Shown here: piece by piece, positions 44,764 to 52,463 of the stretch
How positions within the stretch are numbered: the first letter of the stretch is position 1
Layout of the letters: each line of letters opens with the position of its first letter
NCBI RefSeq assembly: GCF_038811545.1
Contig: NZ_CP133319.1
Location: forward strand, 3,794,001 to 3,858,000
Direction of reading: 5' to 3'
Source of the DNA: Rhodoligotrophos sp. CJ14
GTDB taxonomy: Bacteria > Pseudomonadota > Alphaproteobacteria > Rhizobiales > Im1
DNA: 64,000 bases
Program-made: the position numbers and the translations under genes
The notes under the pieces: model-generated
The model's input: only the letters and a program-made list of their open reading frames with translations
Told to the model about the DNA's origin: nothing
Database searches by the model: none

Positions 44764-45439
44764 CCTGAAGCTTATGCGGGGCGAGATCGTGGTGGTGCTC
44801 GGCGCCAATGGCGCGGGCAAATCCACCCTGATGAACGCCATCTCCGGCATGTGCACCATTCAGGGTGGCCGTGTCACCTTCGATGGGCAGGACATCACCG
44901 GCTGGAAGGCGCATCGCATCGTGGGCTCGGGCCTCGCGCAATGCCCGGAAGGACGTCAGATCTTTCAGCGGCTTACGGTGGAAGAAAACCTGCAGGCCGC
45001 CTTCATCGATCGTGGCCGCAAGAGCTTCGCCGAGATCCGCGACGAGGTCTACGATCTCTTCCCGGTTCTGCGTGAGCGCCGCCACTCCCTGGCCAGCCGC
45101 ATGTCGGGCGGTCAGCAGCAGATGCTGGCGATCGGCCGCTCCTTGATGGCCCAGCCTTCGGTGATCTTGCTTGACGAACCTTCGCTTGGGCTTGCGCCGA
45201 AGCTCATTCACCAGATCTTCGAGATCGTGCTGGACCTTGCGAAGAAGGACATATCGGTCGTGCTGGTCGAGCAGAACGTGCGCCTGGCACTCGAGGTAGG
45301 CGATTACGCCTATGTCTTGGAATCCGGCCACTGCCGGCTGGAGGGCGGTGCCGCGAAGCTGATGTCCGACCCGAGCCTGGCGGAACTCTACCTCGCGGGT
45401 CACAGCCATCTCGAGGCCAGCAATGCCCCGGCCCATTGA
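44678..45439 (+). CDS. ABC transporter ATP-binding protein (LivF)
   Basis: About 253 residues. Walker A GANGAGKSTLMNAISG, Q-loop PEGRQIFQRLTVEENL (typical LivF), signature MSGGQQQMLAIGRSL and Walker B VILLDEPSLGLAPKLI. The ATG at 44678 starts the domain; the open frame continues upstream inside LivG. The unusual 86-base overlap with LivG makes translational coupling likely. The last 17 bases overlap the flavoprotein gene. Confidence 0.94.
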   Translation: MTSSPSEPLLKVEKLNAGYGSTRILFDIDLKLMRGEIVVVLGANGAGKSTLMNAISGMCTIQGGRVTFDGQDITGWKAHRIVGSGLAQCPEGRQIFQRLTVEENLQAAFIDRGRKSFAEIRDEVYDLFPVLRERRHSLASRMSGGQQQMLAIGRSLMAQPSVILLDEPSLGLAPKLIHQIFEIVLDLAKKDISVVLVEQNVRLALEVGDYAYVLESGHCRLEGGAAKLMSDPSLAELYLAGHSHLEASNAPAH

Positions 45440-46724
45440 TCCCGCGATACCGCATCACTGGCGGAAGATTTCGAAGGAAAAGGAGATCCTGCGGCCGCGG
45501 CTTGACCACGACATGGACACCGAGGTCGCGGTTATCGGCGGCGGCTTCACCGGCCTGGTTGCAGCGCTTGAGCTGTGCAAGCTCGGCGCTAAGGTGGTTT
45601 TGCTCGAGCAGTTGCGTATCGGCCAAGCGGCATCGGGCCGCAATAACGGCCAGGTCATTCCGCATCACTCGAAGGCGGCCCCGAGCGAAATTCGCGAAAT
45701 GTTGGGCGCCAAGCGTGGCGACGCCTATAACCTGATGGTGGCCGGCGCGGCCGAAAGCGCGTTCCAGAGGATGCGCGACCTCGGTATCCAATGCGACGGG
45801 GTCCAGAATGGCTGGATGCAGGCCTGCCACAGCGAGGCGGCCTTGGCCCGCGCCCGCAAATTCGTGCAGGAATGGCAAGCCTTAGGCGCATCCGTGACCG
45901 CGGTCTCCGCCGATGAATTGGCCGAGCGGTCCGGTACCAGGAACTACCCTGGCGGCTGGCGAGCTAAAAGCGGCGGTCACATCAATCCCTATGCCTTTGT
46001 TCTAGGGCTCGCGCGCGCGGCGGAAGCCGCTGGCTGCGTGATCTTCGAGCAGACCCCGGTGGTGAAGATCAGCCCCGATGGCGAAGCTTGGCTCATCGCA
46101 TGTGGCAGCGGTGCGCGACTGCGTGCGGGCAAGATCATCATCGCCACCAATGCATTGACTGGCGCCTTCTGGCCCGATCTTGCGCGCGCAGTCATTCCTG
46201 TGCGGGTATTTCAGGCCGCAACGGCGCCCATCTCCGGCAACCTGCTCGCCACGGTGATGCCGGCCAATATGGCCATGTCCGATACGCGCCGCGATATTCG
46301 TGCCTATCGCCGCGATGCCGAGGGCGGCCTCGTCAGTGGCGGCACCCACACGGTGTGGCACGATGCCGAGGCGCGCGGCAAGCGCAAGGTCGCCCGTCAT
46401 CTCCACGAGACATTCCCGCAGCTGAGCGACACGCCCATTCAGGAATACTGGGAGGGCATCCTGGGCGTTGTGCCCGACAGCTTGCCGCGCATCATGCGCT
46501 TGGGCAAGAACGCGCTATTCGCGGGCATCTACTCGGGTCGCGGCGTGGCGCTCAGCCAGCAGGTTGGCGCCCTTGCGGCCCGTTTGCTCACCGGCAATAT
46601 CACCGAAGACGAGAGCCCCGTTCCGGTCACGCCTCTCCGCACCGTACCCTCCCATGGCATCGCCGTGCAGGTCGCGCGCTTCATCCACCCGCTGCACCGG
46701 ATCCAGGACCGGCTGGATAAGTAG
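45423..46724 (+). CDS. DAO-family FAD-dependent oxidoreductase (PuuB-like)
   Basis: A 433-residue flavoprotein. The FAD motif is VAVIGGGFTGLVAALELCKLGAKVVLLE; GQAASGRNNGQVIPHHSK and the C-terminal GIYSGRGVALSQQVGALAARLL follow. It is closest in style to gamma-glutamylputrescine oxidase and other glycine/D-amino-acid oxidases, which oxidise an amine with O2 or a quinone. It ends the Liv operon and so may oxidise the imported compound or a derived amine. Substrate is not determined. Confidence 0.88.
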   Translation: MPRPIDPAIPHHWRKISKEKEILRPRLDHDMDTEVAVIGGGFTGLVAALELCKLGAKVVLLEQLRIGQAASGRNNGQVIPHHSKAAPSEIREMLGAKRGDAYNLMVAGAAESAFQRMRDLGIQCDGVQNGWMQACHSEAALARARKFVQEWQALGASVTAVSADELAERSGTRNYPGGWRAKSGGHINPYAFVLGLARAAEAAGCVIFEQTPVVKISPDGEAWLIACGSGARLRAGKIIIATNALTGAFWPDLARAVIPVRVFQAATAPISGNLLATVMPANMAMSDTRRDIRAYRRDAEGGLVSGGTHTVWHDAEARGKRKVARHLHETFPQLSDTPIQEYWEGILGVVPDSLPRIMRLGKNALFAGIYSGRGVALSQQVGALAARLLTGNITEDESPVPVTPLRTVPSHGIAVQVARFIHPLHRIQDRLDK

Positions 46725-46759
46725 GCTGGCAACCTGGCCTCGTCTCCTCCCGTCATCAC

Positions 46760-46823
46760 CACCGGCTACCCGGTGCTCGTCGCAGGTCAGCCGCTTCCGT
46801 CATCACCGGGCTTGCCCCGGTGA
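46760..46823. repeat. Two related hairpins, RPE/REP-like intergenic repeat
   Basis: Between convergent flavoprotein genes there are two hairpins, CACCGG-CTAC-CCGGTG (46760-46775) and TCACCGGG-CTTGC-CCCGGTGA (46803-46823), both preceded by CCGTCATCACC. The second, with the flank TGATCCAGGA, resembles the common alphaproteobacterial intergenic element built around CCGGGCTTGACCCGGG. It could act as a bidirectional terminator or be a repetitive palindromic element. Confidence 0.6.
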
Positions 46824-46873
46824 TCCAGGAGCCCAGAACGAAAAGCATGTTCGTTACCTCAACCCCGCAGCGC

Positions 46874-48529
46874 TCACCGATTATCCGTGAGCAGGCTCTT
46901 CCCGCAAATATAGCCCCAGGTCATGCAGGGCCCGATCGTGGTCCCTGCGCCCACCGCACGAGTGCCGATGGGATTGGCCATCGCATTGCCAGCGCAATAG
47001 AGCCCGGGGATCACGCTGTCATCGTCCCGCAGCACTTGCCCGCGTGCATTGGTGCGCGCGCCGCCCTTGGTGCCGAGCACCGCCCGATTAAGGCTGAGCG
47101 CGATGAATGGCGCTTTCTCCAGCGGTGCCATGGTCGGATTGGGATAGCGTCCCTTGCCGCCCTTGCTCTTATAGCGCTCCCACACGGTTTCACCCCGGTG
47201 GAAGTCTTCATCTCGGCCCGCGCGCGCGAACTGGTTATAGCGCGCAACCGTTGCCTCCAGCGCATCCACTGGCACATTGATCATTCCCGCAAGCTCGCGG
47301 AGAGAGGATGCCTTACGGATCCATCCCGGGTGTTTCCGCGCGTACCAGCGGAAGGGCAGGGAACGGGTGAGAAAATCGCTATCGGCAATCACCCAGGCCG
47401 GCGTGTTGACCGCCTTGCCGGTAACCGGATCGCGCCGGTCGAGCGCCTCGCCGAGATTGTAGTCATATTCGCTGGCAAAACGTACACCTTGCCCATTGAT
47501 CACGATCGCCGTGGGCTCAGCCTGAAAGGTCATGGGAAGCCCGTGCAGCTCGCCTTCATAGATGGTGGGCAGGCAGGGATGAACATTGGCCTGATCCATC
47601 CGCTCGAGCCTCGCCCCGGCGCGCTTCGCCATCACCTGGCCATCGCCGGTATTCGAGCGTGGGCTGCCGATACGCTCGGCTCCGCCGGGAAAATGTTGCT
47701 CGAACAGTGCGGGGTTCCATTCGAACCCGCCCGTAGCCAGCACCACTCCGCGCTTGGCCTCGATGATCACCTCCCGGCCACCATCCTCGACCTTCACCCC
47801 TGTCACGGCACCCGTCTCATCCTGCACCAGATCCTTGGCGCCGATCCCGAGCCCGAGCCGGCAGCCATGGTCGATGCACCCTTTGAGCAGCCCCGTGATC
47901 AGCGCCGAACCCTGGCCGCGCGTGTCGGTCAAGGCGCGCTTCACCAAGGTCGGCAGCAGCTTCAGCCCTGCTTGGGCCGGGTGGTGATAGGGATCGATCG
48001 CAATCACCTCGCCATAGGTGAACAGATGCGGCAGCGTCGAGCGCCGCAGCCTGGCCCCGAGCGGCCCCAAAATCCGCCGCGACAGCGCGTAAGGCGAAAG
48101 CATGCGCCCCTGCGCCTTGCCCCCGTCCCGCTCGGCCATGGGATCGGGCTCCGACAGAAGCTGGAAGCGCAAGGGCGTCTTGGCTTCCAGGAATTTCAAG
48201 AGCTCCGGCGCATTGCGCACGAAGCTCCCCCACAGCTCCGCCTCGTGCTGATCCCACCCCGTGGGTGAGGCCGAATGGAGATAGGCCAGCGCCTCCTCCT
48301 CGCTATCGGCAATGCCCGCAGCCTTCGCATGATGATTGTTGGGGATCCAGGTGCCGGCGCCCGACATCGCGCTCGTGCCGCCGATCCGGTCGCTCTTCTC
48401 GAGGATCAGCACCGAGGCGCCGCCATCGGCGGCAGTGAGCGCCGCCGCCAGCGCTGCCGAACCCGAGCCGACCACCACCACATCGAACCGCGTGCCATCC
48501 CGCGGCGTCCAAAGCACATTGGAGACCAT
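46874..48529 (-). CDS. FAD_binding_2 flavoprotein (fumarate reductase/ketosteroid dehydrogenase-like)
   Basis: A 551-residue flavoprotein. The N-terminal Rossmann motif is DVVVVGSGSAALAAALTAADGG and the FAD-binding acid LILEKSDRIGGTSAMSGAG; late segments are LKGCIDHGC, VVLATGGFEWN, GGARTNARGQVL and GLYCAGNAMANPIGTRAVGAGTTIGP. This order fits FAD_binding_2 proteins (fumarate reductase, 3-ketosteroid Delta1-dehydrogenase, tricarballylate dehydrogenase). It would desaturate or reduce a carboxylate. It is 15 bases downstream of the B12-binding gene, making it the last gene of that operon. Confidence 0.88.
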   Translation of the reverse strand: MVSNVLWTPRDGTRFDVVVVGSGSAALAAALTAADGGASVLILEKSDRIGGTSAMSGAGTWIPNNHHAKAAGIADSEEEALAYLHSASPTGWDQHEAELWGSFVRNAPELLKFLEAKTPLRFQLLSEPDPMAERDGGKAQGRMLSPYALSRRILGPLGARLRRSTLPHLFTYGEVIAIDPYHHPAQAGLKLLPTLVKRALTDTRGQGSALITGLLKGCIDHGCRLGLGIGAKDLVQDETGAVTGVKVEDGGREVIIEAKRGVVLATGGFEWNPALFEQHFPGGAERIGSPRSNTGDGQVMAKRAGARLERMDQANVHPCLPTIYEGELHGLPMTFQAEPTAIVINGQGVRFASEYDYNLGEALDRRDPVTGKAVNTPAWVIADSDFLTRSLPFRWYARKHPGWIRKASSLRELAGMINVPVDALEATVARYNQFARAGRDEDFHRGETVWERYKSKGGKGRYPNPTMAPLEKAPFIALSLNRAVLGTKGGARTNARGQVLRDDDSVIPGLYCAGNAMANPIGTRAVGAGTTIGPCMTWGYICGKSLLTDNR

Positions 48530-48544
48530 TCAGAGCACCTAACG

Positions 48545-50314
48545 CTAGGAGGAGGCTGAGGCCCGGCGGCTGCGCTGGGCGAGATCGGTGAGAAAATCCC
48601 GCACAGTGCTGCAGGGTGTTACGCCAAGCTGCCGCAGCTCCTGGGCCACGTCGCTGGGCAGATCGCTGCCGGTATCTTCCAACACCTCGTTTAGCCGTCC
48701 GCCCACATAGATTGGAATGGCAAGCTTGCGGCGGGCAAGCTCGCCTTTGAGGGTCTGCACGAAGCTGAGCGCCACCCCGTTATAGGTGGAAATGCAGACC
48801 GCCTGCGCACCGGCGAGCGCGCAGGCATCCGCGAGCCTTGCCGGCTCGACGCTCACGCCGCCATCGATCGGCTCGACATCGATCCGTCTGAGCATGGTCT
48901 CGATCAGCCGCTTTCCGTAGAAATGGACATCCGTTGCGCCGACCACCACCACCGGCGCCGTTTGTCGGAGAATGTGCCTGTCATTCTCGGCCACCCCCGC
49001 CAGCTCCTCATCCGCCAGCTCCTCGATTTCATCGACGAAGGCCGACGCAATTCTCGGCGCTTCCTCGCTCGGGTCCGCATACCAGGCTTCGAGCCGTCCC
49101 GGTCCGATGCGCCGCATGGCAAGAAGCAGCTCGGCCGGATCCTCCATATTGATCCCCGCATCCGAAAACGCGCTGAGCACCCGCGCCATGAACGACCGCG
49201 CCCTGGCCTCCAAGGGCTCGACCAGTGCGGCCGCCTCGGCATCATTGATGAGGGGCATGGTGAGAGGCAGCCGTTCCGCAAGCCGTCGGGCAGCCATATG
49301 CGCATTGACGATCTCGTCCACATCGGGAATGCGCTGGGCTTCAGTGACGGGAATGGGTGTGACCGCATGCCCGCTGGGTGCCGTGAGCTGCCCGATCATA
49401 TCGACCATGATGTAGCTGGACAGCGCGCCGTAATTCTCCGCCGCATTTGCCCTGTAGAGCGTTGTATTGCCATAGAGCATGGTGCCCGGCGTCGGATTGG
49501 CTCGCGCCAGCGCCATCTTGAAGGCGAGCCGTTTGACCGGATCGGTGAAGGTATGGCCGAAGCATTGGCCGAGCGGCAGGCCCATCAGGTCCTCCACGAT
49601 CCAGCGCTCGATCATGGCGCAGCCAAGTGCTGTGCCCATATCCTCGACCCACGCCGCATAGCCATCATCGAGATTGGAATGAACCAGGATCTCTGTGGGC
49701 TGACCTTTGAGCAATCCGAGCGCTTCCACTGTGGCAAGCGTGGTGCCCACGTCATCCTGCCAGTCCGGCAGGCGGAAGGTGAAATATTGCGAGAGGTTGC
49801 CGATGGTGGTCGACCCGGCAAGCAGGGCCGCGCTCGTATTCTCGACGGCCGCTGGCATGCCCAGCACGAAATCGCCGAAATGCGGCGCAACCGGTGCCAT
49901 GGCGGTGAGCGCGATGAAATCCTCCGGCTTGTTGAGAATGAGGCCCGTGCCCTTGCGCCGCCGCGAGCGATCGCGTCGTGCATAGCCCATGCTCCAGTCA
50001 AGGCAGATCCCGTAGCGGTCGGGCGCCCATCCGCGCGCGTCGAGCCGGTCGTGAATATCCGCCCACGCGCGCTTGCTGGCCTGCAGCGAGCGATAGCCGA
50101 TCTGGGCATGAAACATCAGCCGGCCAGCCGCCATCTCCTGCCGCTTGAATGCGAGTTCTGAGGCAAGACCGTGCTTCTCTAGGAAGGCTGAGCGGCCAAC
50201 CTGCACATCGCGGGCAAGCTTCATGCCTTTCGCGAAGGCGCCGAGCCCATCAATGGCGCCTTCCGGGAAAATTTCGGTGCGATCAAGATCAGGACCGGTA
50301 ATCCCCATACTCAT
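48545..50314 (-). CDS. Cobalamin-binding protein, glutamate-mutase-like fusion (barrel plus B12 domain)
   Basis: About 589 residues. The C-terminal ~130 residues form a B12-binding domain with the base-off motif DxHxxG seen as DVHFYG (Asp462, His464, Gly467), then CISTYNG and IYVGGRLN. The N-terminal part (about 30-440) looks, by eye, like the barrel of glutamate mutase epsilon subunit: PAAVENTSAALLAGSTTIGN, EALGLL, HSNLDDGYAAW, and DPVKRLAFKMALA in the same order. In classical glutamate mutase these are two chains (MutE, MutS). The ATG at 50314 overlaps the aspartate dehydrogenase stop (ATGA). It could also be another carbon-skeleton mutase or an aminomutase-like protein; I see no PLP-binding Lys signature. 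Confidence 0.7.
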   Translation of the reverse strand: MSMGITGPDLDRTEIFPEGAIDGLGAFAKGMKLARDVQVGRSAFLEKHGLASELAFKRQEMAAGRLMFHAQIGYRSLQASKRAWADIHDRLDARGWAPDRYGICLDWSMGYARRDRSRRRKGTGLILNKPEDFIALTAMAPVAPHFGDFVLGMPAAVENTSAALLAGSTTIGNLSQYFTFRLPDWQDDVGTTLATVEALGLLKGQPTEILVHSNLDDGYAAWVEDMGTALGCAMIERWIVEDLMGLPLGQCFGHTFTDPVKRLAFKMALARANPTPGTMLYGNTTLYRANAAENYGALSSYIMVDMIGQLTAPSGHAVTPIPVTEAQRIPDVDEIVNAHMAARRLAERLPLTMPLINDAEAAALVEPLEARARSFMARVLSAFSDAGINMEDPAELLLAMRRIGPGRLEAWYADPSEEAPRIASAFVDEIEELADEELAGVAENDRHILRQTAPVVVVGATDVHFYGKRLIETMLRRIDVEPIDGGVSVEPARLADACALAGAQAVCISTYNGVALSFVQTLKGELARRKLAIPIYVGGRLNEVLEDTGSDLPSDVAQELRQLGVTPCSTVRDFLTDLAQRSRRASASS

Positions 50315-51132
50315 ACTGACGCTCCAAACGCGCTGATCATTGATCGAACGGCCTGCTCGACGCTGAGGGCCGCAAGCCATGAGGTCTTCGGATTATCCGG
50401 CAGCGGCCGATTGCTGATCTCGAAATGCAGCTGGCCGAATGCCCCCTCTGCGGTGATTTCATGCCGATTGCCTTCAGCATGCGGATCCGCCACCAGCTCG
50501 ACTTGCGTTGCATCAAAGCCGATGCCGGCCAGGGCCACCGCCGCAGTGACATTGGCATTCTTGGGATAGGCGAGCGCAGCATCCCTGGCCGACCCGCGAA
50601 AGATCACCTGAGCTTTCCTTACGTCATCCAGGGCGAACTCCTGCTCGGCTTGCGTGCCGAGCCAGGCGAGCGGTGGCTTGCGCCCGGTATAGACGACCCG
50701 CTGAAGTCCTGCGAGACGCGCGGCGCCAAGCGCATCGAGCCCGCCGATTGCGCCCGCAACAGTGATATAGCGTGACCTGCCTTCGGCTGCGGCCGCGTCG
50801 AGAGCGGAACGCAAACTGTCATCGGCAAGTGCGCCGACGGAAGCGATGATCAGGGGAATGCCGGATTGGAGCAGGTGAGGGCCGTGCTCCCGCAAACCCG
50901 CATGCCCCGCACATTCGACAACCAGGCGTGGCTGCTCAGCCACCATGGCTTGCGCATCACGTACCCGCCTAATGCCTGGGGGCAGACTGCGTTTCGAGTC
51001 ATCCGGCAGGAGAACCCATCGAACTGCGGCGGTCTCGTCGTCACGAAGCCTGCTCCAGAGGCTCGAGCCTATGGCGCCAAATCCAATCAGCGCAATGGGA
51101 ACTCTATTGGCCCTGTTCGCCATAGCGAGCAT
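50311..51132 (-). CDS. L-aspartate dehydrogenase family protein
   Basis: A 273-residue NAD(P)-dependent dehydrogenase with Rossmann motif IALIGFGAIGSSLWSRL. It carries the AspDH landmarks VAGAIGGLDALGAA, YPKNANVTAAVALAGIG and the C-terminal substrate site ISNRPLPDNPKTSWLAALSVEQAV. It would convert L-aspartate, or a methylated aspartate, to the imino/oxo acid with ammonia release. ATG at 51132 follows ACAAGG. It is coupled to the B12 gene by ATGA. The same fold is used to make NAD in a few archaea and bacteria, but nadA/nadC are not here. Confidence 0.87.
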   Translation of the reverse strand: MLAMANRANRVPIALIGFGAIGSSLWSRLRDDETAAVRWVLLPDDSKRSLPPGIRRVRDAQAMVAEQPRLVVECAGHAGLREHGPHLLQSGIPLIIASVGALADDSLRSALDAAAAEGRSRYITVAGAIGGLDALGAARLAGLQRVVYTGRKPPLAWLGTQAEQEFALDDVRKAQVIFRGSARDAALAYPKNANVTAAVALAGIGFDATQVELVADPHAEGNRHEITAEGAFGQLHFEISNRPLPDNPKTSWLAALSVEQAVRSMISAFGASV

Positions 51133-51203
51133 GCTGCCTTGTGGAAATGACTGACGAAATGCTTGGCAATTCTGTCACTGCAGCACGCAGTTGTCCACCA
51201 AAC

Positions 51204-51216
51204 TGCATACACTTTT
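51204..51216 (-). promoter_or_regulatory. TGCATACACTTTT motif upstream of aspartate dehydrogenase gene
   Basis: The 13-mer TGCATACACTTTT, with a near-palindromic core TGCATACA, lies 72 bases upstream of the minus-strand aspartate dehydrogenase start. The same 13-mer is at 31202-31214 before the DUF3830-like gene. Short cores of this kind are used by GntR-type regulators, so this is a candidate operator only. Confidence 0.3.
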
Positions 51217-51259
51217 CACGCAAAAAGTCTTATACGTGACCGTAGCGCATACCGACGGT

Positions 51260-52372
51260 TTAGAGTGAGCCCACCGACAATACGGACGCGCCCAGTGCTC
51301 CGGCGAGGGGGGCGATCCCAAGTCCCGGCCGCTCGGCCGCTGTCATGGAGCCGTTAACACGTTGCGGCGCACCCTCGGCGATCGTCTTCGTCCCGTAACT
51401 GTTGAAGTCGGTGGCCGAGAACAGAAACTCCTCCGGCGTGGATCGGGCGAGATGAGCAATCGCGGCGGTGACGATATCACCGCCCCAGCTGTCCTCGATG
51501 GTCATGGCGACACCTTGCGCCACGCAGAGGTCGCGGATTTGCCGGGCCTTGGTCAGCCCGCCGACCTTGGAGATCTTGAGGTTGATCACGTCCATGGCGC
51601 CATCCTGCAGGCCGCGCAGCAGCATGGGCAATCCATCGATCACCTCGTCCAGCACGAAGGGCAGGCTGGTCCGGCGCCGGATGGTCAGGCATTCCTCGTA
51701 GGATTTGCAGGGCTGCTCGATATAGACATCCACATCCCGCACCCCGTTCACCACCCGGGCGGCCTCGTGCATCGTCCAACCGGTATTGGCATCCGCCACC
51801 AGGATGTCGCCGGCCTCGAGCATTGCGGCGCAAGCCTTGATCCGGGCAATGTCCTCGTCCGCATCAGCCCCGCCCACCTTGAGCTGGAATTTGCGATAGC
51901 CCTCGTTTCGGTAAGCTTTGACCTTGGCCGCCATCTCGTCCGGCCTTTGCTGCGAGATCGCCCGATAGAGCGCAACTTGGGCCTGCTCGGCGCCGCCCAG
52001 AAGCATATAGATAGGCAGCCCGCAGGCCTTGCCAAGAATATCCCAGCACGCCATGTCGATCGGTGATTTCACGTAAGGATGGCCGCGCATGGCCGCATCC
52101 ATGATGCGGTTGATCGAGGCGAGCTGGCGCGGATCCTGGCCGATCAGAGAAGGAGCGAGCTGGGCAAGACCGGCTCGCACGCCGGCCGCATAGGCGGGAA
52201 GATAGGCGGGGCCCAGCGGACAGGCCTCACCATAGCCCGTGATGCCCGCATCCGTCTCGACCGCCACTATGGTGGTGTCGAAGACCTCGACGAAATTGCC
52301 ATTTGACCAGGCATACCGTCCCTCTTTGAGGGGCAGATCGATCTGAAAGGCTGAGATGCGCGTGATCTTCAT
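51260..52372 (-). CDS. Mandelate racemase/muconate lactonizing enzyme family protein, cis-3-hydroxyproline dehydratase-like
   Basis: About 370 residues, an enolase-superfamily enzyme. Metal and base positions are visible: Lys161/Lys165 in KFQLKVGG, Asp in VADANTGW, Glu in [12 protein letters not shown], Asp/Glu in FVLDEVID, and the second-face Lys in [10 protein letters not shown]. The segment [20 protein letters not shown] is the style seen in cis-3-hydroxy-L-proline dehydratases. It would remove water or epimerise a carboxylate. ATG at 52372 is chosen over 52381. It heads the B12 gene cluster, separated from aspartate dehydrogenase by 127 bases. Confidence 0.82.
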   Translation of the reverse strand: MKITRISAFQIDLPLKEGRYAWSNGNFVEVFDTTIVAVETDAGITGYGEACPLGPAYLPAYAAGVRAGLAQLAPSLIGQDPRQLASINRIMDAAMRGHPYVKSPIDMACWDILGKACGLPIYMLLGGAEQAQVALYRAISQQRPDEMAAKVKAYRNEGYRKFQLKVGGADADEDIARIKACAAMLEAGDILVADANTGWTMHEAARVVNGVRDVDVYIEQPCKSYEECLTIRRRTSLPFVLDEVIDGLPMLLRGLQDGAMDVINLKISKVGGLTKARQIRDLCVAQGVAMTIEDSWGGDIVTAAIAHLARSTPEEFLFSATDFNSYGTKTIAEGAPQRVNGSMTAAERPGLGIAPLAGALGASVLSVGSL

Positions 52373-52419
52373 GAGACGCAAGCCTCATCGATGTGATCAC
52401 GCACAGTCGCTTATTGTGA

Positions 52420-52437
52420 CCGGCCTGGCAAGGCCGG
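52420..52437 (-). terminator. Candidate terminator hairpin downstream of the RhlE-like gene
   Basis: CCGGCCT-GGCA-AGGCCGG forms a 7-base-pair stem with a 4-base loop, 26 bases after the RhlE-like stop on the minus strand, ahead of the dehydratase gene. There is no T-run on the minus strand. It probably separates the helicase transcript from the following operon. Confidence 0.5.
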
Positions 52438-52463
52438 CCCACATCACCGCTGAACCGGATAGT

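Noticed and set aside
51133-51259. Cobalamin riboswitch upstream of the B12 gene cluster
   Set aside because: The gap is only 127 bases and I see no B12-box or compatible long fold.
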